DNA from: Castellaniella sp.
GTDB taxonomy: Bacteria; Pseudomonadota; Gammaproteobacteria; Burkholderiales; Burkholderiaceae_B
Reading direction: 5' to 3'
DNA: 64,000 bases
NCBI RefSeq assembly: GCF_004321985.1
Contig: NZ_SCQN01000011.1
Coordinates: 1-64,000, forward strand
Positions 9,258-17,841 of the stretch are shown in pieces. The notes under the pieces were generated by a model, which was not told the origin of the DNA, did no database searches, and was given only the letters and a program-made list of their open reading frames with translations. The translations under genes were made by a program, and so were the position numbers. Within the stretch, counting starts at the first letter, position 1, and each line of letters begins with the position of its first letter.

Positions 9258-10744
9258 TGACGTTCAAGTCAACTTTGAACATCGGCTCCGATTTGAAAAC
9301 GAAAATCTGCCGCACATCGCTCGCGCTTGCAGTTGTTCTTGTGCTGGGGGGATGCGCGATCGGTCCCGATTACCAGCGCCCGCAGGTCACCGTGCCGGCG
9401 CACTACAAGGAACTGCCGGGCTGGGCCCAGGCCGCGCCAGCCGAGACAGCACCCAAAGGCAAATGGTGGTCGGCGTTCAACGACCCGCTGCTGGCCGAAC
9501 TGGAACCGCAAGTGGCTGTCTCGAACCAGACCGTGGCCCAGAGCTACGCCAACTATCAGGCCGCTTTGGCTGAGGTCCGAGTTGCGCGCAGCGCCCTCTT
9601 TCCGGTCGTCGGCCTCTCCGGCACCCTCACCCGGCAGGGCGGCGGTGGTGCGGTTGGCCGGGGCGGCGTCAGCACTCAGTCCGCGTCCAATGTCGGCTCG
9701 ATCGAGGGCTCCGTGAGCTGGGCGCCGGATCTTTGGGGTGGGGTTCGCCGCAGCGTGGAAAAAAACAAGGCGAACGCCCAGGCCAGCGCCGCGACGCTGG
9801 CCAATGCCACACTGTCCGAACAGGTGGCACTCGCTGTTGCAGTGGTCGATTTGCGGGTGACGGATGCCAATATCGACCTGTTGCGCAAGACCGTGGATGC
9901 TTACCAGGAATATCTGCGCGTGGTGTCCGCCAAGGACGCTGCGGGCACCGTGCCGCCGTCGGATGTGATCAGTGCACGCGTGCAGCTGAAAAACGCCCAG
10001 GCGAGCCTGCTTGCGCTGGGCGTTGCGCGTGCGCAATATGCTCATGCGATTGCCGTGCTGGTCGGCAAGAATCCTGAGTCGCTCGATATTCCTCACAGTA
10101 CGGCGCTGCCCGTGCTGCCCGATATCCCGGTAGGCGTGCCTTCGACTCTGCTGCAGCGCCGCCCCGATATCGCCATTGCCGAACGCCAGATGGCTGCGCA
10201 GAATGCCGCGATTGGCGTGGCTGAAGCCGCGTATTACCCTACTTTGTCCCTGTCAGCCGCCGATGGCTTTTCACAATCGCCGTTGGCGGGACTGCTGAAT
10301 ATCGCCAATCACGTCTGGGCGTTGGGCGCTGATATTGGCGCGGCTCTGTTCGAAGGCGGGGCGCGCCACGGCCGGGTGGCCGTCGCCAAGGCGCAATACG
10401 AGGCGGCCGTGGCCAACTATCGCGGTACGGTCCTCACCGCGTTCCGGAATGTCGAGGACGATCTGGTGGGGCTGCGCGTCCTTGGGCAACGTGCCGAGGT
10501 GCTGGATGGAGCGGTCGGCGACGCCACCCGTGCCACCGAGATCGCGCGCAACCAGTACGCGGCCGGCATCGTGGATTTCACGACTGTGGCCGTCGCGCAG
10601 GCGACCCAGTTGGGCGATGAACAGACCGCCCTCAGCGTCCGGCAGCAGCGGCTGCTCGATACGGTTTCGCTGATCGGCGATCTGGGTGGCGGCTGGTTGG
10701 CTGATGGCCTGGCCTTGGCGGGTAACGGCTCGACAAGGCGCTGA
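9257..10744 (+). CDS. Efflux outer-membrane factor lipoprotein (NodT/OprM family)
   Basis: 495 residues with a lipoprotein signal ending LVLGGC (Cys33) followed by AIGPDYQRP, the usual opening of OprM/NodT proteins. Two homologous halves of the TolC-like fold follow, including WAPDLWGGVRRSVEKNKA in the first half and ADIGAALFEGGARHGRV in the second. It would form the outer-membrane channel of the divergent RND pump. The ATG at 9257 lacks a clear ribosome site and sits inside a dyad. A TTG at 9293 would give a signal beginning KTKICRTSLAL and is an alternative start. Confidence 0.92.
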   Translation: MTFKSTLNIGSDLKTKICRTSLALAVVLVLGGCAIGPDYQRPQVTVPAHYKELPGWAQAAPAETAPKGKWWSAFNDPLLAELEPQVAVSNQTVAQSYANYQAALAEVRVARSALFPVVGLSGTLTRQGGGGAVGRGGVSTQSASNVGSIEGSVSWAPDLWGGVRRSVEKNKANAQASAATLANATLSEQVALAVAVVDLRVTDANIDLLRKTVDAYQEYLRVVSAKDAAGTVPPSDVISARVQLKNAQASLLALGVARAQYAHAIAVLVGKNPESLDIPHSTALPVLPDIPVGVPSTLLQRRPDIAIAERQMAAQNAAIGVAEAAYYPTLSLSAADGFSQSPLAGLLNIANHVWALGADIGAALFEGGARHGRVAVAKAQYEAAVANYRGTVLTAFRNVEDDLVGLRVLGQRAEVLDGAVGDATRATEIARNQYAAGIVDFTTVAVAQATQLGDEQTALSVRQQRLLDTVSLIGDLGGGWLADGLALAGNGSTRR

Positions 10745-10768
10745 GCGTTCGCAATGGACGGGGTCGGT

Positions 10769-11992
10769 TCAGGACTTCGACTTGAGGTACGGGCACCTGG
10801 ATTCGCTCAATGGCCCGTAGGCCACTTTGGCCGGGATGGTGGCCACGACCTTGTGGTAGTCCCAGGGACCCTTGCTTTCGGCGGGGTGCTTCACCTGCAG
10901 CAGCGTCAGATCGTTCATCAGACGCCCATCGGCACGGATGGCGGCGTTCCGTGCGAAGAAGTCGTTGACCGGGTGAGCCTTCAGCCAGGTCATGACGATC
11001 TCAGCCTGGTCCGTGCCCGTTCGATGCACGGCTTTCAGGTAGCTGGCGGTTGCCGAATAGTCGCCTGCCTGGCCGTAAGTGGGCATGCGGCCGATCTTGG
11101 CAAAAAAGCGGCGTGACCAGTCTTCGGAAGGTTTGTCCTTGTTCCAGTACCAGGGCACTGTCAGGTACATGCCCTGGGTCGCTTCCATCCCGAGCGAGTG
11201 AATGTCGTTCAGGGTTGCCGTCAGGCCGACTGGCGTCATGGTGCGCGTCAGCCCAAAGTCCACGGCCGCCTTTAGGGAATTGACCAGATCGGCGCCGGCA
11301 TTGGCCAGCGCCAGGACCTTCGCACCAGAGGCCTGGGCCTGTAGCATGAACGACGAGAAGTCCGAGGTGCCCAACGGCGTGTTCACGTTGCCCAGGACCT
11401 GTCCTCCTTCCTTCTGGACGACTGCGGCGGTGTCGTGTTCCAGCTCATGGCCGAACGTGTAGTCGGTGGTCACGAAGAACCATTTGCGTCCGCCCTTGGC
11501 CACGACCGCCGAGCCGGTACCGCGCGCGAGGCCCTGCGTGGAGTAGGTGTACTGGATCGAATAAGGGGTGCATTTCTCGTTGGTGAAGGCTGACGCCCCC
11601 GCGCCGGACGTGATGAACAGCTTCTTCTTTTCGGCTGCAACGGCTGACATGGCCAGGCTGGCTGCCGAATTGGTGCCGCCGATCAGCAGATCCAGTTTTT
11701 TGTTGTCGAACCAGTCGCGGGCCAGGGCCGCCGAGACGTCCGGTTTGTTGAGACTGTCTGCCACCAGCAGCTCGATTCTTTTGCCGTCGACGGCTCCGCC
11801 GGCGTCAGCGATTGCCATGCGGATGGCTTCCGCACCGCCGGGCCCGTCACCGTCCGCATAGACGCCCGACATGTCGGTGATGAAGCCGATGCGGATGACA
11901 TCGTCGGAAATGCCAGCTCCGGAGGCCTGTGCGGCAGCCAGTCCGAGCAGGATGCCGAGCGTGATGCCCTGGCGATGGTTGATTCTCGTCAT
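10769..11992 (-). CDS. ABC transporter substrate-binding protein, branched-chain amino acid type (Leu/Ile/Val-binding family)
   Basis: 407 residues from the ATG at 11992, which has an excellent AGGAGGAAGC ribosome site. A signal peptide (LGILLGLAAAQASG) is followed by IRIGFITDMSGVYADGDGPGG, the typical start of periplasmic type I binding proteins. GGTNSAASLAMSAVAAEKK and the FVTTDYTFGHELE stretch also match the family. No permease or ATPase gene is adjacent, so it is an orphan that must use a transporter encoded elsewhere. Its ligand could be an amino acid, an aromatic acid or an amide. Its end is 24 bp from the convergent outer-membrane-factor gene. Confidence 0.9.
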   Translation of the reverse strand: MTRINHRQGITLGILLGLAAAQASGAGISDDVIRIGFITDMSGVYADGDGPGGAEAIRMAIADAGGAVDGKRIELLVADSLNKPDVSAALARDWFDNKKLDLLIGGTNSAASLAMSAVAAEKKKLFITSGAGASAFTNEKCTPYSIQYTYSTQGLARGTGSAVVAKGGRKWFFVTTDYTFGHELEHDTAAVVQKEGGQVLGNVNTPLGTSDFSSFMLQAQASGAKVLALANAGADLVNSLKAAVDFGLTRTMTPVGLTATLNDIHSLGMEATQGMYLTVPWYWNKDKPSEDWSRRFFAKIGRMPTYGQAGDYSATASYLKAVHRTGTDQAEIVMTWLKAHPVNDFFARNAAIRADGRLMNDLTLLQVKHPAESKGPWDYHKVVATIPAKVAYGPLSESRCPYLKSKS

Positions 11993-12173
11993 GCTTCCTC
12001 CTGAAGCGTCGTCTACGGGTGTCGGCTGCCATGATGCCACGCGTGTTCGCTCGGTAGGGCCATACATTGGCGGGCGTTGTGTGTATCGTCGGGGCCGGCT
12101 CGCGGTTGCGCTGCAGCGTCCTGGTGAACGCAGGGGACGGGGTATGATCAGAGTTGACACAGGAGTTGCGACC

Positions 12174-12974
12174 ATGCAAACGATGCCGGCACTGTTTCTC
12201 GGGCATGGCAGCCCGACGAATGCGCTTGAAGACAACCACTACACGCAGGCCTGGCGCAGGTTTGGCGCGGCCTTGCCGCGGCCGCGCGTCCTGTTGGTGG
12301 TGTCGGCGCATTGGTTCATCGGTGCGACTGCCGTCACCGCCATGGCGCGGCCACGCACCATTCATGATTTCTACGGCTTTCCGCCAGAGCTGTTTGCGTT
12401 CGACTATCCGGCCCCCGGTTTGCCGGAGTTGGCCGAAGAGGTGGCCGAGGTTGCCAAACCCCACTGGGTCGGGGCCGACCGAGACCAATGGGGGCTCGAC
12501 CATGGGACGTGGAGTGTGCTGACGCATCTCTTCCCCGAGGCGGATGTCCCGGTCGTGCAATTGTCGATCAATGCCTCCAAGCCCCTGGACTATCACCTGG
12601 ATCTGGCGGCGAAGCTGGATCCGCTGCGCCGACGAGGCGTGATGATCGTGGCAAGCGGCAATGTCGTGCACAACCTGCGACGCGTCCAGTGGGATCGCCC
12701 GGATACGGGCGCCGACTGGGCAAGGCGTTTCGACGATGCCGTTGCTGGGCAGATGGCCGACTCACCTGCCGACATTCTCAAATCGGTTGAGCACCCTGAC
12801 TTTGCCATGGCGGTGCCCACTCCAGATCACTTCATTCCGCTACTCTATATCGCCGGACTCGCAGCAGCATCGGGCGCGGATGCTCGGGCACTGCTTCGTG
12901 GTTATTCCATGGGGGCGCTCTCGATGACCTGTTATGGCATCTGGCCGGATTTTCAACCCCAGGAGGCGTCTTGA
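12174..12974 (+). CDS. DODA-type extradiol aromatic ring-opening dioxygenase (YgiD-like)
   Basis: 266 residues from the ATG at 12174, preceded by AGGAG. The class III extradiol fold is shown by PALFLGHGSPTNAL, LLVVSAHWF, WGLDHGTWSVL and VMIVASGNVVHNL, which carry the metal-binding and catalytic His residues expected for 4,5-DOPA dioxygenases. In E. coli, YgiD cleaves DOPA, but the physiological substrate in this organism is unknown. The stop codon is one base before the next ATG, so it is cotranscribed with the SRPBCC gene. An in-frame ATG at 12144 is a weaker start. Confidence 0.9.
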   Translation: MQTMPALFLGHGSPTNALEDNHYTQAWRRFGAALPRPRVLLVVSAHWFIGATAVTAMARPRTIHDFYGFPPELFAFDYPAPGLPELAEEVAEVAKPHWVGADRDQWGLDHGTWSVLTHLFPEADVPVVQLSINASKPLDYHLDLAAKLDPLRRRGVMIVASGNVVHNLRRVQWDRPDTGADWARRFDDAVAGQMADSPADILKSVEHPDFAMAVPTPDHFIPLLYIAGLAAASGADARALLRGYSMGALSMTCYGIWPDFQPQEAS

Positions 12975-12975
12975 C

Positions 12976-13476
12976 ATGGATGACGAAGATTTTCACCCCG
13001 GCACGATTCAGCGGCTGGACACAGGATTCGAAGGTCGGCTCGAACGACATTACCCGCATGATCCGGCGACCGTCTGGGCAATGCTGACTGAGCCGCAGCA
13101 CCTGCCCAAGTGGCTGGCGCCCGGCACAATCGAGCTGCGGCAAGGCGGTGCGGTGCGTATCGACTTCGCCGACAGCGGTGTCGTGATCGATAGTACGGTC
13201 AGTGCAATAACGCCGCTGCAGACCCTGGAGTATTCGTGGAGCAGCGGGCAGCAGCCGATGCGGCCATTGCGCTGGGATCTCCACCCGGAACCGGACGGAA
13301 CCCGTCTGGCGCTGACAGTGCGCCTGCCGGCTGGCGAGGACGCGGCCAAGGCATGCGCCGGGTTCGAGGGCCATCTCGCGATGCTGGCGGCGGCCCTGGA
13401 GGATGTCCCGGTCCGCTTTCCGCTGGAGCTGTATCTGCAAGCGCGCAAGCACTATCAGGCGTTGCTGGACGCCTGA
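12976..13476 (+). CDS. SRPBCC-domain protein (AHSA1/START-like)
   Basis: 166 residues with ERHYPHDPATVWAMLTEPQHLPKWLAPG near the N-terminus, the standard entry to the activator of Hsp90 ATPase homologue 1-like fold. LEYSWSSG and the C-terminal long helix GFEGHLAMLAAALE complete the ligand-pocket architecture. It starts 1 bp after the dioxygenase stop, with AGGAGG inside the end of that gene, so translation is probably coupled. The ligand and function are unknown. Members often bind hydrophobic molecules, which would fit a partner of an aromatic dioxygenase, but that is only contextual. Confidence 0.88.
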   Translation: MDDEDFHPGTIQRLDTGFEGRLERHYPHDPATVWAMLTEPQHLPKWLAPGTIELRQGGAVRIDFADSGVVIDSTVSAITPLQTLEYSWSSGQQPMRPLRWDLHPEPDGTRLALTVRLPAGEDAAKACAGFEGHLAMLAAALEDVPVRFPLELYLQARKHYQALLDA

Positions 13477-13526
13477 CGTTCCGGGCAGATCAGTCCCGGA
13501 TGGGGGGAAATGCGTGGCCGGTTCTG

Positions 13527-14411
13527 TCAGGTACTGGTCACGGGGCTTCCCGGGAAGTGAAGCGTGTTGAGCGGAATCTTCAGGTACGACACGCCATTGC
13601 CTTCGGCCGGCGGCAGCTGGCCTGCGCGGATGTTGACCTGTAGCGCTGGAAGAATCAGCCGGGGTGCTGGCAAGGTTGCATCCCGGGCTTGGCGCATGGC
13701 CACGAATTGCGCCTCAGTCACCCCGTCATGGACATGGATGTTGTCCGATCGCTGCATGGCGACGGTGCTCTCCCACTGATGTGCCCGTCCTGGAGGCGGG
13801 TAGTCGTGGCAATGCATCAGGCGGACGGACCCGGGAAGGGACAGGATCTGGTGAATCGACCGGTACAGCGCGTGTGCGCTGCCGCCCGGAAAGTCCGTGC
13901 GCGCAGTGCCCACGTCCGGCATGAAGAGGGTGTCACCCACGAACACTACGTCTTCGACCCGAAACGCCATGTCAGCCGGCGTGTGGCCTGGAACCAGGAG
14001 TGCAGTCACTGTCAGGCTGCCTACCTGGAATCGTTCGCCGTCCTGGAGCAGGTGGTCGAATGGACGGCCATTTGCGAGAAAGTCCGGATCCAGGTTGTAG
14101 AGTTTTTTGAAGATCGCCTGGACCTGCCGGATGTTTTCGCCAATGGCGATTTGGCCGCCCAGCCGGTGCTTCAGATAGCTTGCTGCCGACAGGTGGTCTG
14201 TGTGAGCGTGCGTTTCCAGGATCCACTGGACCTCGAGCCCCTGGGTCTGGACGAAGTCGATGATCCGGTCGGCCGATCGTGTGGCGATCTGTCCGCTGGC
14301 GGCATCGAAGTCCTGTACGGAGTCGATGATGGCTGCATGACGGCCGTCGGATAGGACGTAGCTGATCGTTTCCGAGGCGGGGTCGAGGAAAGACTGGATG
14401 GCGGGCGGCAT
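13527..14411 (-). CDS. MBL-fold metallohydrolase, Blh / ETHE1-like (candidate persulfide dioxygenase)
   Basis: 294 residues with the metallo-beta-lactamase motif HAHTDH at 68-73. Later metal positions are LVPGHTPADMAF, FVGDTLFMPDVGTARTDFPGG and MHCHDYPP. The GTARTDFPGG segment is typical of ETHE1-like persulfide dioxygenases and the Blh proteins. In other bacteria Blh is encoded with the repressor BigR and oxidises sulfide-derived persulfides. Here a BigR-like ArsR gene lies divergently 89 bp away, which supports the same role. Its ATG has GGAG upstream. The exact substrate is not proven by sequence. Confidence 0.87.
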   Translation of the reverse strand: MPPAIQSFLDPASETISYVLSDGRHAAIIDSVQDFDAASGQIATRSADRIIDFVQTQGLEVQWILETHAHTDHLSAASYLKHRLGGQIAIGENIRQVQAIFKKLYNLDPDFLANGRPFDHLLQDGERFQVGSLTVTALLVPGHTPADMAFRVEDVVFVGDTLFMPDVGTARTDFPGGSAHALYRSIHQILSLPGSVRLMHCHDYPPPGRAHQWESTVAMQRSDNIHVHDGVTEAQFVAMRQARDATLPAPRLILPALQVNIRAGQLPPAEGNGVSYLKIPLNTLHFPGSPVTST

Positions 14412-14453
14412 GGATGTCTCCTCAGAAGCGCGACACTGTTGTTATGTTGACAG

Positions 14454-14478
14454 ATATTATATATAGAAATATATTATG
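14454..14478. promoter_or_regulatory. AT-rich imperfect dyad, candidate BigR-type operator
   Basis: In the 89-bp gap between the divergent metallohydrolase and arsR-like genes, an AT-only stretch of about 12 bp (ATATTATATATA) is followed by GAAA and TATATTAT. It forms an imperfect inverted repeat in an otherwise GC-rich sequence. The adjacent repressor is the obvious candidate to bind it, which is inference. Confidence 0.5.
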
Positions 14479-14500
14479 TTCAACCGATTTGGAGTGCAAG

Positions 14501-14821
14501 ATGGAAAGCGTGGCTCTCGATCCGATGCTGATGCGCAACGCGGCAACTGACGTGGTCGACAGGCTCAAGGTTCTGGCAAACCGGGAACGCCTGCTGCTGC
14601 TGTGTCAGCTGTCACAGGGTGAACGCTGTGTCAGCGACCTGGAAGCTACGCTCGACATTCGCCAACCAACCTTGTCGCAGCAGCTTGGTGTCCTGCGTGC
14701 CGAAGGCGTGGTCAGCACGCGGCGCGAGGGCAAGTATGTCTATTACTGCGTGGCGGACGGGAAGCTCCTGCAGCTACTGGCCACACTCTACGATCTTTAT
14801 TGTCCGAGCGAGGCGTCATGA
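14501..14821 (+). CDS. bigR: ArsR-family regulator, BigR/SqrR-like persulfide sensor
   Basis: 106 residues from the ATG at 14501, with GGAG 6 bases upstream. The ArsR winged helix includes DLEATLDIRQPTLSQQLGVL (recognition helix) and TRREGKYVYYCVADG (wing). Cysteines are at 35, 43, 83 and 101. Cys35 and Cys101 are 66 residues apart, the same spacing as the redox pair Cys42/Cys108 of BigR and Cys41/Cys107 of SqrR, and they occupy the same elements. In those proteins a tetrasulfide bridge forms with reactive sulfur and releases DNA. Control of the divergent metallohydrolase gene is strongly suggested by context. An upstream in-frame ATG at 14414 has no ribosome site. Confidence 0.82.
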   Translation: MESVALDPMLMRNAATDVVDRLKVLANRERLLLLCQLSQGERCVSDLEATLDIRQPTLSQQLGVLRAEGVVSTRREGKYVYYCVADGKLLQLLATLYDLYCPSEAS

Positions 14822-14836
14822 TGATCGACCGGAAGG

Positions 14837-14853
14837 GCTAAGTTTCCGCTAAG
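14837..14853 (+). promoter_or_regulatory. Response-regulator-type direct repeat GCTAAG-N5-GCTAAG
   Basis: Two exact GCTAAG half-sites are 11 bp apart (14837-14842 and 14848-14853), 71 bp before the DUF2271 gene start. Direct 6-bp half-sites with one-turn spacing are typical of OmpR/PmrA/QseB-family regulators. No two-component gene is in the window. Confidence 0.45.
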
Positions 14854-14923
14854 CCTGGGACAGTATCCTGCAGTCGTCGCCTGAAAACGGCCTCGACACG
14901 GCCATCTCCTACAGGACACTCCC

Positions 14924-15406
14924 ATGAAGGCTTTCCCGATTGCCCATGCTGCGTTGCTCGCGGCGACCACACTGGCCATTCCAGCACTGAGCCACGCCAG
15001 AACGGTCACGATCTCCACGACTCTGAAGCATTACGGCGGCGGGGGCGCCTATGTTGCGGTGTATCTGACGGGGCCGCACGGCGCCTACGACAGGACGCTC
15101 TGGATCGCTGGACGCCGGTCGCGATATTACCGGCACCTGACCGAATGGAGGCGGCTGTCGGAGCGGAGCACCGGATCGCTGGATGGTGTCACCGGCGCCA
15201 GTGTCGGCGAGGGCCGGACGCTCAAGGTGACGGCCGACCTGGCTGATGCATTGTTTGACGCCGGTTATGAGATCCATGTGGATGCCGCCGTCGAGGACAT
15301 GCACAGCAGCCCCTTCGAGATTCAAGTGCCACTGACGCGGGCTGGTTCGGGGAAGCCGCACGCAGGCCGGCAGTTTGTCCAGACTTTCACCTATCAGGTG
15401 CGGTAG
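14924..15406 (+). CDS. DUF2271-domain periplasmic protein
   Basis: 160 residues. A signal peptide (about 1-25, ending ALSHA) is followed by RTVTISTTLKHYGGGGAYVAVYLTGPHGAY, a beta-rich DUF2271 domain. This family is commonly encoded with PepSY-type membrane reductases and often ApbE flavin transferases. Here the PepSY fusion follows after 12 bp, so the two are one operon. No ApbE gene is nearby. The function is unproven; a periplasmic redox or metal-related role is inferred from partners. The ATG lies behind CAGGACACTCCC, a modest ribosome site. Confidence 0.85.
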   Translation: MKAFPIAHAALLAATTLAIPALSHARTVTISTTLKHYGGGGAYVAVYLTGPHGAYDRTLWIAGRRSRYYRHLTEWRRLSERSTGSLDGVTGASVGEGRTLKVTADLADALFDAGYEIHVDAAVEDMHSSPFEIQVPLTRAGSGKPHAGRQFVQTFTYQVR

Positions 15407-15418
15407 GCGGGGACAAGC

Positions 15419-17620
15419 ATGTTCTGGAAGTCGATCCATCGCTGGCTCGGTTTGAGTCTCGGGACCGCTGCCTTGTTGATCGCGGTGACCGGGACCATCC
15501 TCGCATTCTTCCCGCTGCGCAACGCCTGGGTGGCCGTACGGCCCGAAGCGGCATTGCCTGTGTCCGTTCTGGCGCAACGTGTTGCGGATCACGTTCCTGG
15601 GCTTGAGGAGATCAAGCGCCTGCCGGCAGGCGGTTTCGTGGCCTATTCCTTTCACGCGGATCAGACCCGGGCAGCAAGAGTCGATCCGACAGACGGCCGG
15701 ATCCTGGGTCCTTATGCGCCGTCGCCGGTTGAACGCTGGGTGCGCGGCCTGCATCGCTCCTTCTTTCTGGGGGATGCCGGGCGGATAGCAGCCGCCGCCG
15801 TGTCGCTGGCAATGGTGTTGTTGTGCTTGTCAGGCGTATTCATGCTTGCGCGGCGCCTGGGCGGGTGGCGGCGTCTGGGGACTCCTATGCGCGGGTCTGC
15901 TGCCCAGAAGATCCATGGCTGGACGGGCCGAGCGCTCGTGCTGGGACTGGGTGTGTCCTCCTTGACAGCACTCTACATGGCGGCCACGACTTTCAGTCTG
16001 ATCCCCGCCGATTCCGGGGTGGACCCACAGGTGGTGTCGGCTACTTCCACCGGACCGGACCGACGGCCGGCAGAGATCAAGGTGCTACAGGAGCTGCGGG
16101 CCGGTGACCTTCGCGATCTCACTTTGCCGGCTGCCGACGATCCGGGGGATACCTGGACGGTCGTGACTGACGGCGGGAAGGGCTGGATCGATCGGCACAG
16201 TGGTGAGTGGCTGGCCTGGCAGCCTGTGGGTCTGGCTCGGAGCCTCTACGACGTGGTCTACGCCCTTCACACGGGAGAGGGGCTCTGGCTCTGGTCCCTA
16301 TTGATGGGGCTGATCGGCCTTTGTGTCCCGCTGTTCTGGGTTTCGGGTCTGCTGATCTGGCTCCAAGGGCGGCACGGTGCGCCGAGGCCCTCGGGGAGCA
16401 GTTCCCTGCGTAGTGCGGATGTGCTGGTATTCGTGGCCAGCGAAGGCGGGACTACTTGGGGCTTCGCCACAGCCTTGCACGATGCCCTGGTGCGCGCAGG
16501 GCATCGGGTCTGCACGACTGGCCTGCAAGCGTTTGCCGTGGCGCCGGCCACCCGTTACGTCTTTGTCCTCGCAGCCAGTTACGGCAATGGCCAGGCCCCT
16601 GCCCATGCGGATCAGGCTCTCGAGCGCATTCAGCGGCTGCCTGCGGTTGAAGGCGTGCCTGTCACGGTGCTGGGGTTCGGCGATCGGCAGTTTCCAGCTT
16701 TTGGACGTTTCCCTAGAGCTTTGGACTGGGCCTTGCGCGACCGGGGGTGGCCGCATCTCTTGCCGTTTGAATGCATCCACCGGCAGTCGGCCCAGCAGTT
16801 CGAGCGCTGGTGCGATGCACTCTCGGCTGTATTGGGGCGGAGGATTATGCCGCACTATGTGCCTCATGTGCCTCGCACGGTGACGTTGCGGCTCGAGGCC
16901 CGCCGAAGTTATTCCAGTGTGGCAGGCGCTACGGCTATCCTGCGTTTTTCCGGGCCGTCAGATGGGAGCCGGACAACTGGTCGTCATCGGCTGCCGCACT
17001 TCGAGGCCGGGGATCTGCTGGGGGTTCTTGCACCGGGCAGCCCGGTGCCCCGCTATTATTCGCTGGCGTCGGGCCGCCGGAACGGCTTTCTGGAGATCTG
17101 TGTGCGCCATACTCCCGGCGGGCTATGTTCCGGGTTCCTGCACACTCTGAAGGGAGGTGACGAGATTCAGGCCTTCATCAAGTCCAACGATGGGTTCACG
17201 CTCGACCGTAGTCATCAGCCGCTCATCCTGATTGGCGCTGGTACTGGTGTTGCTCCGCTGGCAGGGTTCATCCGGAACAACTCGCGCAAGGCACCCATGT
17301 ATCTTTATTTCGGCACCCGTAGCTCCGAGGAAGATTTCTACTTTGGGGATGCATTGAAGGGATGGCTTCAGGATCGCCGCCTGACCCGCCTGCGGACCGC
17401 GTTTTCGCGGCCACCAGCCGGCTGCTACGTTCAGGATGCGCTGCGGCAGGATGCGGGCCGGCTGAAATCGTTGCTGGTCAGAGGGGCAGCGCTGCGGGTT
17501 TGCGGAAGTCAGGCGATGGCGCAGGGGGTGGCCATCGTCCTTGATGAGATCCTTGCGGGCTTGGGGCTAACGGTGCAGAGGCTGCGGGAGCAGGGGCGAT
17601 ATGCAGAAGACGTTTTCTGA
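15419..17620 (+). CDS. PepSY-type membrane protein fused to a flavodoxin-FAD/NAD(P)H reductase
   Basis: 733 residues in two parts. The N-terminal part has a first helix in HRWLGLSLGTAALLIAVTG, a periplasmic PepSY-like segment, then three more helices (near 120-145, 165-190 and 285-312). The C-terminal part has a flavodoxin domain (VLVFVASEGGTTWGF, then VFVLAASYGNGQAP) and a ferredoxin-reductase domain with RYYSLAS (FAD), GGLCSGFLH, LIGAGTGVAPLAGF (NAD(P)H) and FGTRSSEEDFYFG. It resembles the reductase half of sulfite reductase alpha or cytochrome P450 reductase. It probably moves electrons from NAD(P)H in the cytoplasm to periplasmic acceptors such as ferric chelates; the acceptor is unknown. 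It is cotranscribed with the DUF2271 gene. Confidence 0.85.
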   Translation: MFWKSIHRWLGLSLGTAALLIAVTGTILAFFPLRNAWVAVRPEAALPVSVLAQRVADHVPGLEEIKRLPAGGFVAYSFHADQTRAARVDPTDGRILGPYAPSPVERWVRGLHRSFFLGDAGRIAAAAVSLAMVLLCLSGVFMLARRLGGWRRLGTPMRGSAAQKIHGWTGRALVLGLGVSSLTALYMAATTFSLIPADSGVDPQVVSATSTGPDRRPAEIKVLQELRAGDLRDLTLPAADDPGDTWTVVTDGGKGWIDRHSGEWLAWQPVGLARSLYDVVYALHTGEGLWLWSLLMGLIGLCVPLFWVSGLLIWLQGRHGAPRPSGSSSLRSADVLVFVASEGGTTWGFATALHDALVRAGHRVCTTGLQAFAVAPATRYVFVLAASYGNGQAPAHADQALERIQRLPAVEGVPVTVLGFGDRQFPAFGRFPRALDWALRDRGWPHLLPFECIHRQSAQQFERWCDALSAVLGRRIMPHYVPHVPRTVTLRLEARRSYSSVAGATAILRFSGPSDGSRTTGRHRLPHFEAGDLLGVLAPGSPVPRYYSLASGRRNGFLEICVRHTPGGLCSGFLHTLKGGDEIQAFIKSNDGFTLDRSHQPLILIGAGTGVAPLAGFIRNNSRKAPMYLYFGTRSSEEDFYFGDALKGWLQDRRLTRLRTAFSRPPAGCYVQDALRQDAGRLKSLLVRGAALRVCGSQAMAQGVAIVLDEILAGLGLTVQRLREQGRYAEDVF

Positions 17621-17841
17621 TTGGGCGGCCGGCCCTGCGTCAGCGGTAGTCGAGGAGCCCGCCTGCAGCCTTTCGGGGCCGGTGATGGGTACGCACTGGG
17701 CCGTTTCGCTTGCGGTGGCTGAAGGGCGCCGCGCCTCAGGGTGGCCTTTAGGGCACGCCAAGGAGTAGGCTGCCCTCGGGCTTTCTGCCCAACGTACAAT
17801 GCATTCAGGTGTTTTCTCGATTCCTTTTGCTGAGGCCATCC

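Noticed and set aside
13480-13500. TCCGGG/CCCGGA hairpin between two convergent genes
   Set aside because: Only six paired bases with a 9-nt loop and no T-run, so not supported as a terminator.
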